From Labilithrix sp. (GTDB lineage Bacteria; Myxococcota_A; Polyangia; Polyangiales; Polyangiaceae), in NCBI GenBank assembly GCA_019637195.1, contig JAHBWA010000037.1, forward strand, positions 1 to 64,000: 64,000 bases of DNA. The letters are read 5' to 3'. Numbering within the stretch: the first letter of the stretch is position 1; the number at the start of each line of letters is the position of its first letter. Positions 27,471 to 36,356 of this stretch are shown here, piece after piece. Made by a program: the position numbers and the translations under genes. The notes beneath the pieces were generated by a model. It ran no database searches and was not told the origin of the DNA. It worked only from the letters and a program-made list of their open reading frames with translations.

Positions 27471-28184
27471 ATGCGCGTCGCGATCCTCGCTGCCCTCGCC
27501 CTCTCCGCCTCGGCCGCCCTCGTCTTCGCGTGCGGAGAAGACACGCCCGCGACGCCGGCCGAGCCCGACGGCGGCAGCGGCGGCGAGGCGGGCTCGCCCG
27601 ACGACGCGTCGTCGGACGAGGACGCCGGCGGCGGTAACCGCGCGCCGACGGGCTGCCTCCTCAAGACGACCGACTACACCATCGGCGCGAAGGCCGACAA
27701 CGTCGCACGAACCGACATCGCGAACAGCGTCGACTGGAGCGACGTCGACGGCGCCCTCTCGGAGGACGGCCAGTTCGCCACCGTGACCCTCGACGAGGGA
27801 CAGGAGTCGTCGGAGCTGCGCGTCAGCGGCTTCGGCTTCACGATTCCCGACACCGCCGAGACCTGGGGGATCGAGGTCGAGCTGAAGCGCCGCGCCCCGG
27901 ACGGCGGCGTCGAGGACCACCAGATCCATGTCGAGGTCGAGGGCAAGCCGACCCGCTTCAAGTTCGTGAAGGGCCCGTGGCCGACCAGCATCGTCGGCAC
28001 CCACGCGTACGGGCAGGCCGTCGACACCTGGGGAATCAACCTCTTCCCGGCCGACGTCAACAAGGAGAGCTTCGCGGCGAAGGTCTCGGTCAAGCGCGCC
28101 GCGGACGCGGTGGGCCCAGTCACCGCGATCGTCGACTCACTGAAGGTCGCGGTGCACTTCTGCCCCGACCCGATCAAGCCGTGA
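27471..28184 (+). CDS. Lipoprotein of unknown function
   Basis: A 237-residue protein: signal peptide with lipobox VFAC at residues 18-21, an acidic Gly/Asp-rich linker, then a beta-sandwich-like domain (SSELRVSGFGFTIPDTAETW, VEVEGKPTRFKFVKG, VDTWGINLFPADVNK, VTAIVDSLKVAVHFC). Most of the domain alternates as in extracellular beta-sandwich modules. Its last 11 bp overlap the 3' end of the hemolysin III gene tail to tail. I do not recognise the family. Confidence 0.8.
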   Translation: MRVAILAALALSASAALVFACGEDTPATPAEPDGGSGGEAGSPDDASSDEDAGGGNRAPTGCLLKTTDYTIGAKADNVARTDIANSVDWSDVDGALSEDGQFATVTLDEGQESSELRVSGFGFTIPDTAETWGIEVELKRRAPDGGVEDHQIHVEVEGKPTRFKFVKGPWPTSIVGTHAYGQAVDTWGINLFPADVNKESFAAKVSVKRAADAVGPVTAIVDSLKVAVHFCPDPIKP

Positions 28185-28839
28185 CGCGCAGCACCAGCGC
28201 GACATGGGCGAAGAGGCAGACGCTCGCGACGACCACCATCGCGTGGAAGACCTCGTGGTACCCGAAGACGCGCGGGAACGGATCGGGGCGCTTGAGCGCG
28301 TAGACGAGAGCGCCCAGGCTGAACGTGAGGCCGCTCGCGACGAGCAGGCCGACCGAGAGGTCGCCGGCGCGCGCCGCGCGCCCGACGACCTCGCCCACGA
28401 CGGTCCAGCCGAGGCCGACGCAGAGGAGCGCCGTCACCCACTTCGGCGCGCCCGGCCACGCCAGTGACTTGACCACACCCACGAACGCCCCGCCCCAGAT
28501 CACCGCGAGCGCGCCGTGACCGCCGCTCGCGGACGGGACGAGGGCGAAGAGCGGCGTGTACCCACCCGCGATGAGGACGAAGATCGCCGCGTGGTCGAGG
28601 CGGCGCATGCGCTTGCGCGCGCTCGGCGACCAGTCGATCCGGTGGTAGAGCGCGCTCGTCCCGAACAGGTTGACGAGGCTCGCGCTGAAGACGAACGCCG
28701 CCGCGGTCGCCGCCCCCGGGTTGGCGCGCATCACCAGCGCCGCGCACGCCGCGATCGCACAGAAGAACGAGATCTGGTGGGACACCCCACGGAGGAGCGG
28801 CTTCGCGGCCGACGCGAGGTACGCAGTGCGGGTTGCCAT
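28174..28839 (-). CDS. Hemolysin III family (PAQR-like) seven-helix membrane protein
   Basis: A 221-residue protein with seven hydrophobic helices. The family metal site is present: SALYHRIDWSP in the second helix region, RRLDHAAIFVLIAGGYTP, and the C-terminal HEVFHAMVV. The order and length match YqfA/HlyIII proteins, relatives of eukaryotic adiponectin receptors; the bacterial function is unsettled. GGAGGG lies upstream of the ATG at 28839. Tail-to-tail overlap of 11 bp with the lipoprotein gene. Confidence 0.92.
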   Translation of the reverse strand: MATRTAYLASAAKPLLRGVSHQISFFCAIAACAALVMRANPGAATAAAFVFSASLVNLFGTSALYHRIDWSPSARKRMRRLDHAAIFVLIAGGYTPLFALVPSASGGHGALAVIWGGAFVGVVKSLAWPGAPKWVTALLCVGLGWTVVGEVVGRAARAGDLSVGLLVASGLTFSLGALVYALKRPDPFPRVFGYHEVFHAMVVVASVCLFAHVALVLRVTA

Positions 28840-29023
28840 CGGTGTCCCTCCCTGGAGCGGGAGAGCACGCTGTAGTCGGATCCGCGGGCGCCGTCGACCG
28901 GCACTTTGCCGCCGCCTCCCGCGCGACGCGGCCGCCGCGCCGTTTTCATTTTCCGTAGCCGGGGGCCGAGCCGACTCATCGGTCGTCGGCGACCGCTCCA
29001 GCGCGCAGGCGCGCGGGCCGTTC

Positions 29024-29029
29024 TATGCT
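29024..29029 (+). promoter_or_regulatory. Candidate -10 of a leaderless promoter (TATGCT)
   Basis: Ends 7 nt before ATG 29037. It overlaps an alternative ATG at 29025, which argues for the 29037 start. Confidence 0.4.
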
Positions 29030-29036
29030 CGCGGCC

Positions 29037-30380
29037 ATGGACTGGCACTGCCTCGGCCACGCGATGTGGCTCGCCGAGGTCGACGGGCTCAGGCTCCTCT
29101 TCGACCCGCTCATTGACGACGCGCATCACGGCGGCGTCTTCGAGGTGTATCCGCCGCGACGCATCGACGCCGCCTCGCTCCGAGCCGACTTCGTCTTCGT
29201 CTCGCACCGGCACCCCGATCACTTCGACCTCGCGAGCCTCCGCCGCCTCGCCGCGCTCGATCCCGACACGGTCGTCGTGACGTCGGACGAGCTCGTGGCC
29301 GCGTGCGCGCGCCGCGTCGGCTTCCGCAGCGTCCGCGTCGTGGCGCCGGAGACCTGCATCGACCTCGACGGCCCGCGCCTCGTCACGTCGCCCTCGCTCG
29401 GGGCGAGCGAGCCCGAGTGGGGCGTCGTCGTCGCCAGCGCCGACGGCGTCGTGTACGACCAGATCGACACCGCCCTCGGGACACCGGCCGACGTCCGCGC
29501 CTTCTTCCGCCGGGCCGCCGCCGCCCTGGGGCGCGACGCCGACGCGCTCGTCACGCTCGCGCTCGCGCGGTGGCAGCCGCTGCTCGAGGTCGAGGCGATG
29601 CTCGCCGGCGCGGTCGGCTTTCCGTTCGAGGCCTACGCCGACGAGCTCGAGCGCTGCGCGGCGATCGGCGCGCGCGCGGTCTGCCCGGCGGCGAGCGGAA
29701 CGCGCCACGTCGGGCCGCACGCGTTCATGAACCGCCTCGTCTACCCCGTGACCGAGACGCGCTTCATCGAGGACGCGACGGCGCGCATGCCAGGAACGCG
29801 GCTGCTCCGTCACGTCACGGGCGCGACCTACCGCGTCGCCGGCGGCGACGTGTCGGTCGACGCGTCCGGGGCGATCGACACCGGCCTCGTGAGCGTCTTG
29901 GGTCACCTCGCCGATCCGCGCGCGTTCCGCCCGTACGAGATCCCGCCGCTGGTCGATCCGAACCAGGCCGCGCGCCCCGAGGACGAGCTGCGCGCGCGCG
30001 CGGCGGCGTGGGTCGCGGACGCGCTCGTGCCCGCGCTCGAGCGCGCCGCCGCGGGCCGTCGCCTGCGCTACGTGCTCGAGATCGTCTTCCCGCGGACCGC
30101 CGACCTGTTCACCGTCACGACCGGCGCTACGGCGACGTTGACCCGCGACGATCACGTCGACTGGGACGTCCGCTGCGCGGTCGCCGGCTCGCTCCTCGTC
30201 GACGTCCTCGAGGCGAGGCGCCACTGGGGCGATCTCCTGCTCGGGGGCATGCTCCGCGCTGCGACCCGCGCCCACGAGGTGGACGCGCTCGGACTCCGGC
30301 CCATCCCCCTCCAGCCGCTGTTCGTCTACGAGGCGCTCTCCTACGAGGAGAGCGTCCTCCGCGCGCTCGACCGCGCCTGA
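29037..30380 (+). CDS. MBL-fold metallo-hydrolase-like protein with long C-terminal domain
   Basis: A 447-residue protein. The N-terminal metallo-beta-lactamase core starts WHCLGHAMWLAEVDGLRLLFDPL and carries the metal motif SHRHPDHFDL (HxHxDH), then VVTSDELVAACARRVGF. Later metal ligands are less clear. Residues from about 190 on form a mixed alpha/beta domain (LVDPNQAARPEDELRARAAAW, VLEIVFPRTADLFTV) not typical of standard hydrolases. The closest plan is the UlaG/NAPE-PLD-like group that hydrolyses phosphoesters or lactones. The start at 29037 is preferred over ATG 29025 because of the TATGCT hexamer placement. Divergent from hemolysin III. Confidence 0.82.
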   Translation: MDWHCLGHAMWLAEVDGLRLLFDPLIDDAHHGGVFEVYPPRRIDAASLRADFVFVSHRHPDHFDLASLRRLAALDPDTVVVTSDELVAACARRVGFRSVRVVAPETCIDLDGPRLVTSPSLGASEPEWGVVVASADGVVYDQIDTALGTPADVRAFFRRAAAALGRDADALVTLALARWQPLLEVEAMLAGAVGFPFEAYADELERCAAIGARAVCPAASGTRHVGPHAFMNRLVYPVTETRFIEDATARMPGTRLLRHVTGATYRVAGGDVSVDASGAIDTGLVSVLGHLADPRAFRPYEIPPLVDPNQAARPEDELRARAAAWVADALVPALERAAAGRRLRYVLEIVFPRTADLFTVTTGATATLTRDDHVDWDVRCAVAGSLLVDVLEARRHWGDLLLGGMLRAATRAHEVDALGLRPIPLQPLFVYEALSYEESVLRALDRA

Positions 30381-30383
30381 CGA

Positions 30384-30393
30384 TTCCATGGAA
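30384..30393. promoter_or_regulatory. Perfect palindrome TTCCATGGAA
   Basis: A 10-bp perfect dyad in the 44-bp gap before the membrane-protein gene at 30425. AT-richer than its surroundings; might be an operator. Confidence 0.2.
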
Positions 30394-30424
30394 CATCCGG
30401 GGCGCGTCGAGCGTCCGAGGGACG

Positions 30425-31276
30425 ATGGCGAGCCCCCGCTCCGAGATCTCCGTAGGGAGGAAGCTCCTGGCCGGCGCGGCGATGATCGGCGCCGCGGGAG
30501 CGATCGTCCCGCACGCGTTCCACCGCTACTCCCCGACCGAGTGGCTCCTCGTGACCTTCGCCGGCGTCCTCGCGCTCGCCGGCGTCGGCATCACGCGGAC
30601 GTCGCTCGTCGCGCAGGTCCTCTCGCGCGGCGCGGCGTGGGTGATGCTCGCGCCCGCCGCCCTGGCGACGGCCTCGAGCGTCATGCACCGCGGCTCCTTC
30701 AACGTCGAGGCCGCCGGGTTCACCGCCGCGCTGAGCGCCGCGCTCTTGCTCGCGCGTCCGCTGCTCCACACGCGCGAGGCGAAGGAGGAGTTCGCCCCGC
30801 GGATGTTCCGTCGCTGGTTCCTCGGAGGCTCGACCGCGACCGCCGCCGCCGGGATCGTCGCGAGCGGCGTCGCGCTCGCCATGGTCTCCATCGGCAGCCA
30901 TGCCGTGGGGGCGTCGTTCGGCGCGCTCGCGCTGTCGCTCTTCGCGTCGGCCGTCGCCGTCGTCCGGATGCGCGCGTGGGGCGTGCTCCTCGGCGCGGTC
31001 ACATCGGTCTCGCTCATCGTCTCGGGCCTGTTCCTCGGCCGCGCGGAGGCGACATCGCTCGCGCTGCTCGCCGCGCCCGCGCTCCTCTTGCACACGTTCC
31101 CGGTGCTGATCGCGCGGTGGCGGAGCCAGGGCGAGGCCGCGCGCGTGCGCGTCGCCGTCGACGGCGCGCTCGCCGACTCCTACACGCCGGCGCACCTGCG
31201 CGTCGCCGTCGACGACATCGACCTCGACGAGCCCGCGACCGCCGCGCCGCGCGCGCGCGCAGCGATCCCGTCCTGA
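30425..31276 (+). CDS. Multi-pass membrane protein of unknown function
   Basis: A 283-residue protein with about eight hydrophobic segments (for example LLVTFAGVLALAGVGIT, WVMLAPAALATASSVM, FTAALSAALLLARPLL, VASGVALAMVSIG, ALALSLFASAVAVVRM, LALLAAPALLLHTFPVL) and a soluble C-terminal tail of about 45 residues ending in Ala/Arg repeats. GAGGG precedes the ATG by 4 nt. It follows the MBL-fold gene by 44 bp and could be co-transcribed. No motif identifies the family. Confidence 0.78.
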   Translation: MASPRSEISVGRKLLAGAAMIGAAGAIVPHAFHRYSPTEWLLVTFAGVLALAGVGITRTSLVAQVLSRGAAWVMLAPAALATASSVMHRGSFNVEAAGFTAALSAALLLARPLLHTREAKEEFAPRMFRRWFLGGSTATAAAGIVASGVALAMVSIGSHAVGASFGALALSLFASAVAVVRMRAWGVLLGAVTSVSLIVSGLFLGRAEATSLALLAAPALLLHTFPVLIARWRSQGEAARVRVAVDGALADSYTPAHLRVAVDDIDLDEPATAAPRARAAIPS

Positions 31277-31356
31277 GCGCGCCGCCCGCGGACCGATCCC
31301 GCCCTCCGCGCGCGGCGCGTCGCCGCCGCGCGGCTTCCACCTCGTGCGCGGTCCGC

Positions 31357-31362
31357 TAAGAT
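31357..31362 (+). promoter_or_regulatory. Candidate -10 of a leaderless promoter (TAAGAT)
   Basis: Ends 8 nt before ATG 31371. Confidence 0.4.
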
Positions 31363-31370
31363 GACGGCGG

Positions 31371-32030
31371 ATGCGAGAGCCGCTCGTCGCCGCCCCGCCG
31401 CCTCCCTACGGCGCGCCGCCCCTCGCGCACGCGCCGCTCGCCGGCCCGGCGGACTTCGCGGCGCCCCACCGGGTGCTGCCGCCGGCCGAGCGGTCGCGGC
31501 GCATCGCCATCGGCGTCTCCGTCGTCGCGATCGCCTTCTCGCTCGGCTGCGGCTACTGCGGGCGGCGCGCGTTCGCGCTCCGCGACGCCGCCCCGGACGA
31601 GCTGATGCCGTGGCTCTTCGCGTGCTTGCTCTTGCTCCTCGTCGCGCTCTTGCTCCGGATGGTCGCCGCGATCTGCGAGATCCTCTGGCTCGAGCGGACG
31701 TGGTCGAACCTGCCGGAGACGCTGCGCAAGGTCGGCCCGATCCGCGACGTGAGCTCGGCGATGGCGATCGCCGTGAGCTTCCTCCCCGGCGTCGCCTGGG
31801 TCTGGAAGCTCGGGCTCGTGGTCGCGATCGCCGACGGCTTCGAGACCGTCCGCGGGCACGTGCGCTTCTCCGCGCCCGTGCCGAAGCGCCTCGGCATGGC
31901 GGCCGTGATCGTCGGCTGGATCCCCGGGCTCAACGTCTACGTCGCGCCCTTCTTGTGGGAGATGTTCGCGACGCGGATCGACACCTGCGTGCGCCAGATC
32001 ATCGCCACGCAGCCCGGCTCGGGCGCCTGA
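31371..32030 (+). CDS. Membrane protein with Pro-rich N-terminus
   Basis: A 219-residue protein: a Pro/Ala-rich cytoplasmic N-terminus of about 45 residues (APPPPYGAPPLAHAPLAG), then helices at about 46-66 (AIGVSVVAIAFSLGCGYC), 80-108 (WLFACLLLLLVALLLRMVAAI), 130-155 and 170-190. The layout resembles DUF4328-type membrane proteins but the match is uncertain. It converges on the cyclophilin gene with only 2 bp between stop codons. Confidence 0.75.
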   Translation: MREPLVAAPPPPYGAPPLAHAPLAGPADFAAPHRVLPPAERSRRIAIGVSVVAIAFSLGCGYCGRRAFALRDAAPDELMPWLFACLLLLLVALLLRMVAAICEILWLERTWSNLPETLRKVGPIRDVSSAMAIAVSFLPGVAWVWKLGLVVAIADGFETVRGHVRFSAPVPKRLGMAAVIVGWIPGLNVYVAPFLWEMFATRIDTCVRQIIATQPGSGA

Positions 32031-32032
32031 GC

Positions 32033-32536
32033 CTACTTGCGGCGCGCCGACTTGATCGCGACGTTCTCGAGCGGGGCGTCCTTGGCGAAGGCGCCCTTCG
32101 AGCCGGTCGGCACGGCGACCATCTTGTCGACGACGTCCATCCCCGACGTCACCGTCCCGAACACCGCGTAGCCCCAGCCCGACGCGTTCTTCCCCGTGTG
32201 GTCGAGGAACCCGTTGTCCTTCACGTTGACGAAGAACTGCGCCGTCGCCGAGTGCGGATCGCTCGTGCGCGCCATCGCGACGGTCCCGCGCGTGTTCTTC
32301 AGCCCGTTGTCGGCCTCGTTCTCGACCGCGTCGCGGACCGGCTTCTTCTCGTACGAGCCGTCGTACCCGCCGCCCTGGGCCATGAACCCCGGGATGACGC
32401 GATGGAAGATCGTGCCGTCGTAGTGCCCGGCGTCGACGTACGCGAGGAAGTTCGCGACGCTCTTCGGCGCCTTCTCCTCATCGAGCTCGATCTCGATGGT
32501 CCCAAGGTCAGTCTCGACGACGACGGAGGTGGTCAT
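32033..32536 (-). CDS. Cyclophilin-type peptidyl-prolyl cis-trans isomerase
   Basis: A 167-residue single-domain cytosolic cyclophilin. All active-site elements are visible: FHRVIPGFMAQGG (catalytic Arg and Phe), MARTSDPHSATAQFFVNV and GFLDHTGKNASGWGYAVFG, with the bacterial-type loop. It catalyses proline isomerisation during folding. It matches PpiB in length, and lacks a signal peptide. A TATGCT hexamer ends 8 nt before the ATG at 32536 and there is no ribosome-binding site. Confidence 0.95.
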   Translation of the reverse strand: MTTSVVVETDLGTIEIELDEEKAPKSVANFLAYVDAGHYDGTIFHRVIPGFMAQGGGYDGSYEKKPVRDAVENEADNGLKNTRGTVAMARTSDPHSATAQFFVNVKDNGFLDHTGKNASGWGYAVFGTVTSGMDVVDKMVAVPTGSKGAFAKDAPLENVAIKSARRK

Positions 32537-32544
32537 GGGCGCCG

Positions 32545-32550
32545 AGCATA
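32545..32550 (-). promoter_or_regulatory. Candidate -10 of a leaderless promoter (TATGCT)
   Basis: Minus strand; ends 8 nt before ATG 32536 of the cyclophilin gene. Confidence 0.4.
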
Positions 32551-32634
32551 TCCCCGATCCGGCCGCTGCCAACTGCCTTCGCTCGAGCTCACTAAAGGCT
32601 CGATCGCCCTCCGGAAACGCTGGCCGAGGAGCCG

Positions 32635-33993
32635 TCAGGCGGAGGCGCCGCCGGGCTTGGTGGCCATGCCGGAGCGGACCCACTTGCTCGCGAGGATCAA
32701 GCTGACGGGGCTGATCATCGCGATGGCGCCGTAGATGAGCCACATCGTCCCGGTGCTCTGCGGCCCCTCCTTCGGGACGAAGTGCTCGAGGACGACGCCG
32801 GAGTAGAACCCGGTCGTCGTCTTCGCGACGAACCACGGCAGGTTGGCGACGCCCATGTACTGCGCGACGCGGCCCTCGGGCGCGAGCTCGGCGGCGTACT
32901 CGAGGAAGCGCGACGACCAGAGGGCCTCGCCGATCGAGAAGACGACGAAGTACGTGATGAGCATCGCGGTGCTCGGTCCGGGCACGAGCAAGAACGTCGC
33001 GGCCGCGCTGACGAGCGAGCCGACGATCATCATCGACAGGACGTGGAAGCGCTTGGTCAGCGCGGTGATCGTCGGCACGCCGAGGAAGATGATGAGCGGG
33101 TTGACCGAGTCGACGAGCCACTCCATCCGGTCGGCGATCTCGTGCGGGTACGACCGGAGGACGTACTCGGGCATCGTCAGCCACTGGTGCGCGAAGAGCG
33201 TCCGGACCGGGAGCAACGCGAAGATGAAGAAGAGGAAGCGCGGGTCCTTGAACGGCGACTTCCCGGGGGCGGGCGCGGCCTTCTTCGCGCTGCGGTACCC
33301 GGCCTCGGGATCGTCCACCTTCGCCGGCGCGCCCTCGCCGCGGACCACCTGCGCCTCGACCTTCTTCGTCATGAAGATCGCGAAGACGACGAGCGTGAAC
33401 GCCGTGACGCCGACGCAGACCCAGTTGACGGCGTTGAAGCCGGACAGCGCGCTCTCGCCGGCCTTGTACGGCTCGTCGAAGGTGGTCCGCACCTTGGCCG
33501 AGATCGGCCCGACGAGCATCGCCCCGAAATTGAGGCCGGCGTAGAGGAGCGCGAAGCCCATCGAGCCGGTCTTCTCGGTCGTGTAGCGCTTCACGCCCGC
33601 GTAGGCGACCGGCTGGAGGATGCCCTCGCCGAGCGCCACGACCGCCAGCGAGATCGCGAGCATCGACGCGCCGCCGAGGAACGGCGCCGACGAGTAGAGG
33701 ATGCGCCCGGTAAAGGAGAGGAAGAGCGCGAGGATGAGGCTCTTGCGGATCCCGAGGTAGCCCTCGGTCGGCTTGCCGACGAAGAGCATGACGAGCGTGA
33801 GCGCGCCCGTGAAGAGGGAGACCCACGTGCTCGCGAGCGCCGGGCGGATGCCGATGTCCTGCCCGATGAACGCCTTCATCAGCGGGAGGACGCCGAAGTA
33901 GGCCATCGCGTCGAACGCGAACGCGAAGATGACCAGCCACAGCGCGCGCGGCGCGTGGCGGAGGGCCTTGAAAGCCTCGATGAACTCCTTCAC
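32635..33993 (-). CDS. MFS transporter
   Basis: A 452-residue protein with twelve predicted helices in two halves joined by a charged loop at about 225-255 (KKVEAQVVRGEGAPAKVDDP). Motif-A-like loop GKPTEGYLGIRKS follows helix 2, and helix 4-5 contains ALGEGILQPVAYAGVKRY. This resembles the peptide/nitrate-like or general sugar-type MFS members, but no substrate signature is decisive. The start is GTG at 33993, with TACGAC ending 7 nt upstream. It stands alone on the minus strand, with the cyclophilin gene about 100 bp downstream. Confidence 0.88.
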   Translation of the reverse strand: MKEFIEAFKALRHAPRALWLVIFAFAFDAMAYFGVLPLMKAFIGQDIGIRPALASTWVSLFTGALTLVMLFVGKPTEGYLGIRKSLILALFLSFTGRILYSSAPFLGGASMLAISLAVVALGEGILQPVAYAGVKRYTTEKTGSMGFALLYAGLNFGAMLVGPISAKVRTTFDEPYKAGESALSGFNAVNWVCVGVTAFTLVVFAIFMTKKVEAQVVRGEGAPAKVDDPEAGYRSAKKAAPAPGKSPFKDPRFLFFIFALLPVRTLFAHQWLTMPEYVLRSYPHEIADRMEWLVDSVNPLIIFLGVPTITALTKRFHVLSMMIVGSLVSAAATFLLVPGPSTAMLITYFVVFSIGEALWSSRFLEYAAELAPEGRVAQYMGVANLPWFVAKTTTGFYSGVVLEHFVPKEGPQSTGTMWLIYGAIAMISPVSLILASKWVRSGMATKPGGASA

Positions 33994-34134
33994 GGCGGGC
34001 GTCGTAGCCGGCCTCCCCGCCGCCGTCGAGCCCTTCGACGCACGCGCCGAGCCGCGCCGGCCACGGCCGCGCCGCCGGAGGTCTCCGCGTCGCTGGACGA
34101 CGCGCGGCGCCGGCTCGTCGGCGCGCGGCCGAGG

Positions 34135-35523
34135 TCAGAGCGGGACGAGGAAGAAGCCCGTGGTCCGGTAGGTGCCGTTCGCCGGGAACGCCGGCGCGCT
34201 GAAGCCGGCGTGGAGATCGCCGCCGAACGTCGCCACGGACTGCCCGCGGAACGCGGCGTACGCCGGGAGCACGTCCGCTTCGACGAAGAGCACGCGCGGG
34301 ACGCCGAAGAAGGTCTCGTCGTCGTCCACGGGCAAGAACGCCTCGGCCTCGACCGGCATCGCCGGCGCCGTCGCGCTGTTCGTGCCGGGGGCGACGACGA
34401 ACGTCCACTCGTAGTCGAGGTTGTCGGGACCGCCGAACGAGAACTGGACGAGACCGCCGTCGGTCGAGGCGGTGCTGCCCTCCCAGCTGACGACCGGACG
34501 CCGCGGCGTCGTCGGGTCGACGGACGCGCCCGTGACGAGCGGGAGGAGCGTCGCGTAGTCGAGCGTGGCGGTGGCCGCCGGCGCGAAGCGCCGGGTCAGC
34601 GTGCGCTGCGAGGCGAAGCTGCCACCGTCGCGGACGGAGATGCTCGCCTGGTGGGCGTCGGCGAAGCCGGCGGCGGTCTGGAAGACGACGCTCGAGCCCT
34701 CGATCGAGGCGGTCGGGTTGTCGATGCCGACGCCGCCGGAGATCTCGAGGAGCGTCGGATTGAACGAGACCTGCGCCGGGAGGCCGGCGACGGACACCGT
34801 GAGCGGCGACGGCGGCGCCCAGGCGCCGACCACGACCGAAGCCGTGCCGGCGTCGGCCGAGATCGGGCTCGCCTTCTTGAACGCGTGCGCGAGCGGCGTC
34901 CCGGAGAAGGTCCGCGCGGTGACGAGCACGGGGTTCTGCGCGCGCGCGCAACCTTCGTAGAGCGGGAGCGAGGCGCCGGTGCCGTAGACGAAGACGTTGC
35001 CGCACGGGCCCGACACCCGGTACATCCCGGCGTTCTCGTAGAGGGTCGGGAGCGTGACGAGGTAATCCCCGAGCGGAGCGTCCCCGCCCTCGGCGCGGAC
35101 GCGGAGATCGTCGCCGTCCTCGACGCCCGTCCAGGTGTAGATGCGGCGGCGGCCCTCGCTCTCGAGCAGCGCGCTCGCCATCGCCGGCGTCACCCCGGTG
35201 TGGACGGCCTTGCCGTCGGCGCCGGTCAGCTTGGTGTCGATCACCTCGCCCGCCGCGTCGTGGAAGACGACGCGCACGCCTGCCTTGCCGCTCTTCGCGT
35301 CGAGGACCGTGACGCTGACCGCCGGGACGACCGGCGCGTCGGGCTCGGCGTCCGAGGCGGGCGCGTCGGGGAACGTCGCGTCCGTCGGCGGGGACGACGC
35401 GTCGAACCCGATCGGCCCGCCGTCGAGCGAGAAGCCGCCGCCATTTCCCGGCGCGTCGTCCTGGCAAGCGATCAGCGCGAGAACGGCGGCGGAGGGGGCG
35501 ACGAGATAGGCAAGCTTACGCAC
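34135..35523 (-). CDS. Large lipoprotein with carboxypeptidase-regulatory-like domain
   Basis: A 462-residue protein starting at GTG 35523: lipoprotein signal (lipobox ALIAC at residues 16-20), a long acidic Pro/Asp linker (about 25-65), then a beta domain reading VSVTVLDAKSGKAGVRVVFHD and TGADGKAVHTGVTP, typical of CarboxypepD_reg/Ig-like surface modules. The rest is beta-rich (LTVSVAGLPAQVSF, VSWEGSTASTDGGLVQF, YRTTGFFLVPL) with two Cys near 170-190. This is a common myxobacterial cell-surface lipoprotein type; function unknown. Confidence 0.82.
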   Translation of the reverse strand: MRKLAYLVAPSAAVLALIACQDDAPGNGGGFSLDGGPIGFDASSPPTDATFPDAPASDAEPDAPVVPAVSVTVLDAKSGKAGVRVVFHDAAGEVIDTKLTGADGKAVHTGVTPAMASALLESEGRRRIYTWTGVEDGDDLRVRAEGGDAPLGDYLVTLPTLYENAGMYRVSGPCGNVFVYGTGASLPLYEGCARAQNPVLVTARTFSGTPLAHAFKKASPISADAGTASVVVGAWAPPSPLTVSVAGLPAQVSFNPTLLEISGGVGIDNPTASIEGSSVVFQTAAGFADAHQASISVRDGGSFASQRTLTRRFAPAATATLDYATLLPLVTGASVDPTTPRRPVVSWEGSTASTDGGLVQFSFGGPDNLDYEWTFVVAPGTNSATAPAMPVEAEAFLPVDDDETFFGVPRVLFVEADVLPAYAAFRGQSVATFGGDLHAGFSAPAFPANGTYRTTGFFLVPL

Positions 35524-35627
35524 CCGCCCAGCTTGGCTCGGCGCGGGCGCCGCAACAAGCCGCTCGTTTGGGTGTCAACGGCGCCGGTGCGGCAAGCTCT
35601 TCCGATCGCGAGGCCGGGGTCCGCGGA

Positions 35628-36248
35628 TCACGGCGTCGGGGCGAGGAGCGACGCGCCGATCCCGAACGGCTCGGGCGTCTGGTAATGGACGCGCCCGCGG
35701 ACCCGCTTGCCCGCGTGCTGCGCGCACCAGAGCTGCTCACGCTGCGTCGCCTCCTGGACCTCCACGCATTTCGGACACGCGGGCTCGATCTCCGGGACGG
35801 GCGCGTACTCCTTCGCGCGGGCGACGAGCACCGCGCACGACGCCTGCCGGACGACCTGCTGCGAGACCGAGCCGAGGAAGAGCCGCTCGAGCGGGCCCTT
35901 TCCGTGCGGGCCGACGACGATGATGTCCGCCTGGACGTCGTTCGCGAGCTGCAGCACGCAGCGCGCGGGCGCGTCGGCCGCGAGGTGCGCGGCGATGGGT
36001 CCGGTGAACCGCTCGGAGAGGAGCACCCTCGCGCGATGAAGGAGCTCGCGCCCCGCTCGCTCGACGTCGGTCAGCGGGATCGCGATGTTCCCGGGGGGCG
36101 CTCCCGCGTCCACGACATGAACGATGTGGACCTCGGCGTCGGGCGCCATGCGCGCGAGCGCGCCGGTGGTCTCGAGGACCTGGTCCTGCGCGGCCGAGTG
36201 ATCGAGCGCTGCGACGATGACGGTACGGGGCGACGTTTCGGGCTTCAT
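35628..36248 (-). CDS. Universal stress protein with Cys/His C-terminal tail
   Basis: A 206-residue protein. Residues about 12-155 form a UspA domain: TVIVAALDHSAAQDQVL, EVHIVHVVDAG, DIIVVGPHGKGPLERLFLGS (the GxxG...GS nucleotide-binding motif) and SCAVLVARAK. About 50 extra residues follow, with CPKCVEVQ, then CAQHAGKRVRGRVHY and a Pro/Gly end. The CxxC...CxxH pattern suggests a small zinc-binding tail on an ATP-type Usp domain, which is unusual. Starts at 36248 and 36272 are both possible; 36248 begins closest to the domain. Confidence 0.88.
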   Translation of the reverse strand: MKPETSPRTVIVAALDHSAAQDQVLETTGALARMAPDAEVHIVHVVDAGAPPGNIAIPLTDVERAGRELLHRARVLLSERFTGPIAAHLAADAPARCVLQLANDVQADIIVVGPHGKGPLERLFLGSVSQQVVRQASCAVLVARAKEYAPVPEIEPACPKCVEVQEATQREQLWCAQHAGKRVRGRVHYQTPEPFGIGASLLAPTP

Positions 36249-36356
36249 GCCCGGCGGGGTTGCACCCTGCATGCCGCCGCGATCCACGCGCGTTCTCGCG
36301 CCGTGCGCGACGCGCCGGCGCAAGGCTTGCGCCGCGGCGCAACGAGCGCGCGCTCG

